Both the position numbers and the translations under genes were made by a program. Below the pieces are notes generated by a model, which was not told where the DNA came from, did no database searches, and saw nothing but the letters and a program-made list of their open reading frames with translations. A stretch of DNA of 33,229 nt, taken from positions 1 to 33,229 of the forward strand of contig JAAZAH010000059.1 in NCBI GenBank assembly GCA_012514415.1, written 5' to 3'. This document shows, piece after piece, positions 30,915 through 33,229 of this stretch. The DNA is from Sandaracinaceae bacterium. GTDB taxonomy: Bacteria > Myxococcota_A > Polyangia > Polyangiales > Houyiibacteriaceae. The first letter of the stretch is position 1; each line of letters begins with the position of its first letter.

Positions 30915-33229
30915 ATGGCTTCTCGACTCATCCGACCCATCGAACAGCTCTCCCCGAGGAGAGCGGCTGATTTTGGGGGTAAAGCGAAAGGGCTCGCGCT
31001 CATGGCGCGAGGAGCGTTCCCCATCCCGCGGGCGTTCGCCATCTCTGCGGGCGCGGCCGACGCGCATTTCGCGAAGGTGCTCGACGAGGCTTCGCTACCC
31101 GAGGCGTTGATCGAGAGCGGTGAGTACGACGATGAGAAGCTCGAAGCGCTGCGCGCCCGCGTCCAAAACGCTGAGCTCGATCCGGCGCTCGATGCCGCGC
31201 TCGTCAAAGCCGTCGAAGAGCTCTTACGCGAAGGCGATGTCCTCGCGGTCCGCTCGAGCGGGACCCTCGAAGATACCGAAGATTATTCCGCTGCAGGGCT
31301 CCACGAGACAATCCTTGGCATTCGGAGTGTGGACGAGGTTCGCGCTAGCATCAAAAAGATCTGGGCCTCGCTCTTTGCTCCGCGGATCCTTACCTACCTC
31401 GAGGCGCAACATAAGCATGCGACGCCGCGTATGGGTGTGATCCTCCAGCGGATGATCGAACCGCGGATCTCTGGCGTCTTTTTTACGGCGAACCCGCTCA
31501 CGGGTGATGCCGGCGAGATCGTGGTGGATGCGAGCTATGGTCTTGGGACGCTGATCGTCGAAGGGCGAATCGGACCCGATACCATCCGCCTCGATAAAGC
31601 GACGAGGCTGCCGCGCGATCGCGTGATCGGCGATAAGCGTCTCGAGGCTCGGTTCGAGGACGGGGCGATTGTCGAAAGGCAGGTCGAACCCGAGCGCGCG
31701 TCGAAGCTTTGCCTTAGCGATGAAGAGCTCGATCTCCTCCTCAATACAGCGCTCGCTCTCGAAGAGCGCTTCAAAGATCCGCTTGATGTCGAGTTCGCCT
31801 TCACCGACGAAGGGCTCGTTCTTCTCCAGATGCGTCCTTCGCGCGTGAGCGTTCAGCCGGGCACCCGAAAATGGGCGAAGAAGGCGGGCCCCGATCAGCC
31901 CGATCGCCGCGATTATCTCTGGACGAATATCAATGTCGGCGAAGCGCTGCCGGGAGTCGCGACGCCGCTTACTTGGTCGGTATTGAGCGGGTTTTCGGAG
32001 CTTGGATTTCGGCGCGCTTTCGGGGCGCTTGGTTGCGCCGTTCCGAAGGATGCCGAGCTCGTCGGTGATTTCCGTGGGCGGATCTACCTGAACCTCACGG
32101 AGTTCATGAGCATCCTCTCGCAGATCCCCGGCTTCCGTCCGAGCCTCGTCCTTTCGCTTGCGGGTGCCGATCTCGATCCCTCGCTCTTTGAAGAGGGCAT
32201 CCGAAGGCGCAATTCGCGCGGCTTCTTCACGCGTCTTCCTTTCGCGATCCGGCGGTTCATTCGCGAAAATTACCGGATCGAGCATCGCCTTAAAGAGTAC
32301 GACGAAGAGTTTCGGAGTGAGCGCGATCGCATCGCCTCACTGGATCTCCGCGTGCTCGCCCCGGCCGCGCTCGACCAGACGCTCTACGATGTCGAAGCGC
32401 TTCTCGATCGAACCGGGGCGATGGCGCTCAACGTCTATGGGAATCTCCTAGCGACGCTGGTCGTGCTTTACGCCTTGCTCAAGATCACGGCGCGCGAGGA
32501 GGCCGATTCGCTCCTTCGCGATCTCCTCGTCGGTCTCAATGAGGTGGAAAGCGCTGAGCCGGGATATGCGCTCGCGACGATCGCCGATCGCGTCCGCTTC
32601 GACGAAGGCGCGCGCGAATTCTTCCTATCGGAAGAGCGCTCGCTTCGACTCGAAAACCTTCCCGAAGGCGAGATTCGACGCTCACTCGACGAGTTTTTGA
32701 GGGATTTTGGACATCGTGGACCGCGTGAGGCCGAGCTCTCGGAGAAGCGATGGGCGGAAGATCCGAGTCTCGTCCTCGCTGCCCTCCGCGCCGCCGTGCT
32801 CAGCGCGCACGCCGGCGTGAAGCCGCGCAACCCACTCGCCATCCGGGCTTCCATCCGCGCCGATGCCGAGCGGCGTCTCGCCCAATCCGTTCCTTTGCCG
32901 CTCCGCCCTTCGGTGAAAGCGCTCGTCTCGCTCGCACAGCGCTTCATGCTCCTTCGCGAACGCTTGCGCTCCGATATTACGCGTGTCCTCGGGATGTTTC
33001 GAAGTGTTGCGCTCGAGGTGAGTCGGCGGATCGAAGCGTGGGAACCCGAGGCCGGAAGCGACGCCGCTTTTTTCCTCACGCTTGAGGAGATCCACTCCGG
33101 CCTTCGCGCGAGCCTGACCGGGATCTCGCTCCGCATTCAGCAGCGCCGCGCCGCGCTCGCACGCGATGAATCTCTTCCCGATCCACCGGATTTCTTTGTG
33201 GGCCTCCCGCCGCCTGTAAGCGAGGAGCC
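30915..33229 (+). CDS. PEP-synthase-like enzyme, rifampin phosphotransferase-type architecture (3' end missing)
   Basis: The frame is open to the end of the window (at least 771 residues) and continues beyond it. Residues 1-300 are the PPDK N-terminal ATP-grasp domain: GGKAKGLALMARGAFPIPRA, LAVRSSGTLEDTEDYSAAGL, LQRMIEPRISGVFFTANPLT, VDASYGLGTLIVEG, DVEFAFTDEGLVLLQMRPSR. The middle domain (TNINVGEALPGVATPLTWSV; FLRDFGHRGPREAELSEKRW) resembles that of rifampin phosphotransferase and related uncharacterised enzymes rather than PEP synthase. The His-swivel domain expected at the C-terminus is outside the window. Substrate unknown. ATG 30915 was used; an in-frame ATG at 30897 is possible. TATGTT at 30896-30901 could be a -10. 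Confidence 0.8.
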   Translation, partial: MASRLIRPIEQLSPRRAADFGGKAKGLALMARGAFPIPRAFAISAGAADAHFAKVLDEASLPEALIESGEYDDEKLEALRARVQNAELDPALDAALVKAVEELLREGDVLAVRSSGTLEDTEDYSAAGLHETILGIRSVDEVRASIKKIWASLFAPRILTYLEAQHKHATPRMGVILQRMIEPRISGVFFTANPLTGDAGEIVVDASYGLGTLIVEGRIGPDTIRLDKATRLPRDRVIGDKRLEARFEDGAIVERQVEPERASKLCLSDEELDLLLNTALALEERFKDPLDVEFAFTDEGLVLLQMRPSRVSVQPGTRKWAKKAGPDQPDRRDYLWTNINVGEALPGVATPLTWSVLSGFSELGFRRAFGALGCAVPKDAELVGDFRGRIYLNLTEFMSILSQIPGFRPSLVLSLAGADLDPSLFEEGIRRRNSRGFFTRLPFAIRRFIRENYRIEHRLKEYDEEFRSERDRIASLDLRVLAPAALDQTLYDVEALLDRTGAMALNVYGNLLATLVVLYALLKITAREEADSLLRDLLVGLNEVESAEPGYALATIADRVRFDEGAREFFLSEERSLRLENLPEGEIRRSLDEFLRDFGHRGPREAELSEKRWAEDPSLVLAALRAAVLSAHAGVKPRNPLAIRASIRADAERRLAQSVPLPLRPSVKALVSLAQRFMLLRERLRSDITRVLGMFRSVALEVSRRIEAWEPEAGSDAAFFLTLEEIHSGLRASLTGISLRIQQRRAALARDESLPDPPDFFVGLPPPVSEE

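Noticed and set aside
1..33229. tRNA, rRNA, insertion sequences, integrases, toxin-antitoxin or defence genes
   Set aside because: I looked through all intergenic regions and unexplained frames and saw no cloverleaf with a CCA-type end, no transposase or integrase motif and no terminal inverted repeats; codon use is uniform across the window.

Overview
The window comes from a high-GC Gram-negative bacterium, most likely a member of Myxococcota or a related former deltaproteobacterial lineage. Four things in the sequence suggest this: a CdnL (CarD-family) RNA polymerase regulator; a LexA-box-like sequence in front of recA that resembles the Myxococcus xanthus motif; a lipoprotein whose domains resemble the AgmX/PglI C-terminal domain; and large TPR and cysteine-rich lipoproteins of the kind common in that phylum. 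This placement is inference. There is no rRNA or other phylogenetic marker beyond the proteins. Most of the window is core metabolism, with no phage, transposon, CRISPR array or tRNA gene that I can see.

Layout. 1-282: 3' end of a CheY-like receiver gene, then a bidirectional terminator. 475-3650 (minus): korA-korB (2-oxoacid:ferredoxin oxidoreductase) followed by rpmG (ribosomal protein L33) with its own promoter. 3823-6509 (plus): trpF-trpB-trpA, then an 11-bp inverted repeat and 570 bp without a recognised gene. 7080-8835 (plus): recA behind the putative LexA box, then cdnL with a strong promoter, a structured leader and a terminator. 9202-12126: hisIE (plus), a NUDIX hydrolase, a degenerate-receiver/XRE regulator and a STAS-like protein (all minus). 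12471-16176 (plus): purH-purD-tsaC-like and a small acidic protein. 16180-17865 (minus): a lipoprotein gene and a RluD-type pseudouridine synthase. 18030-19286 (minus): a cysteine-rich lipoprotein. 19440-23413 (plus): a giant TPR membrane protein and a lipoprotein. 23487-23990 (minus): a soluble TPR protein. 24114-25793 (plus): an acyl-CoA mutase large subunit, convergent with an old-yellow-enzyme oxidoreductase (minus). 27209-28758: a single-pass membrane protein (minus) divergent from an N-formylglutamate amidohydrolase (plus). 28784-30811 (minus): purF and a Maf protein. 30915-end (plus): a partial PEP-synthase/rifampin-phosphotransferase-like enzyme that runs off the window.

How the genes fit together. 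Purine synthesis is represented by purH, purD and purF in two places, tryptophan synthesis by its last steps (trpF, trpB, trpA), and histidine synthesis by hisIE alone. korAB and the acyl-CoA mutase are central carbon and acyl-CoA functions. The least explained parts are the CxG-repeat lipoprotein, the TPR plus AgmX-like pair, the degenerate-receiver/XRE regulator next to a STAS-like protein, and the small conserved-looking protein in the pur operon. I did not find a convincing new multi-gene system. The best leads are the mutase active-site signature (F89/Q207, isobutyryl-CoA-mutase-like), the LexA-like box, the CxG array, a pair of CCTTAAGG palindromes 105 bp apart, and a recurring TATA-like hexamer 6-9 nt upstream of starts that lack a Shine-Dalgarno sequence.
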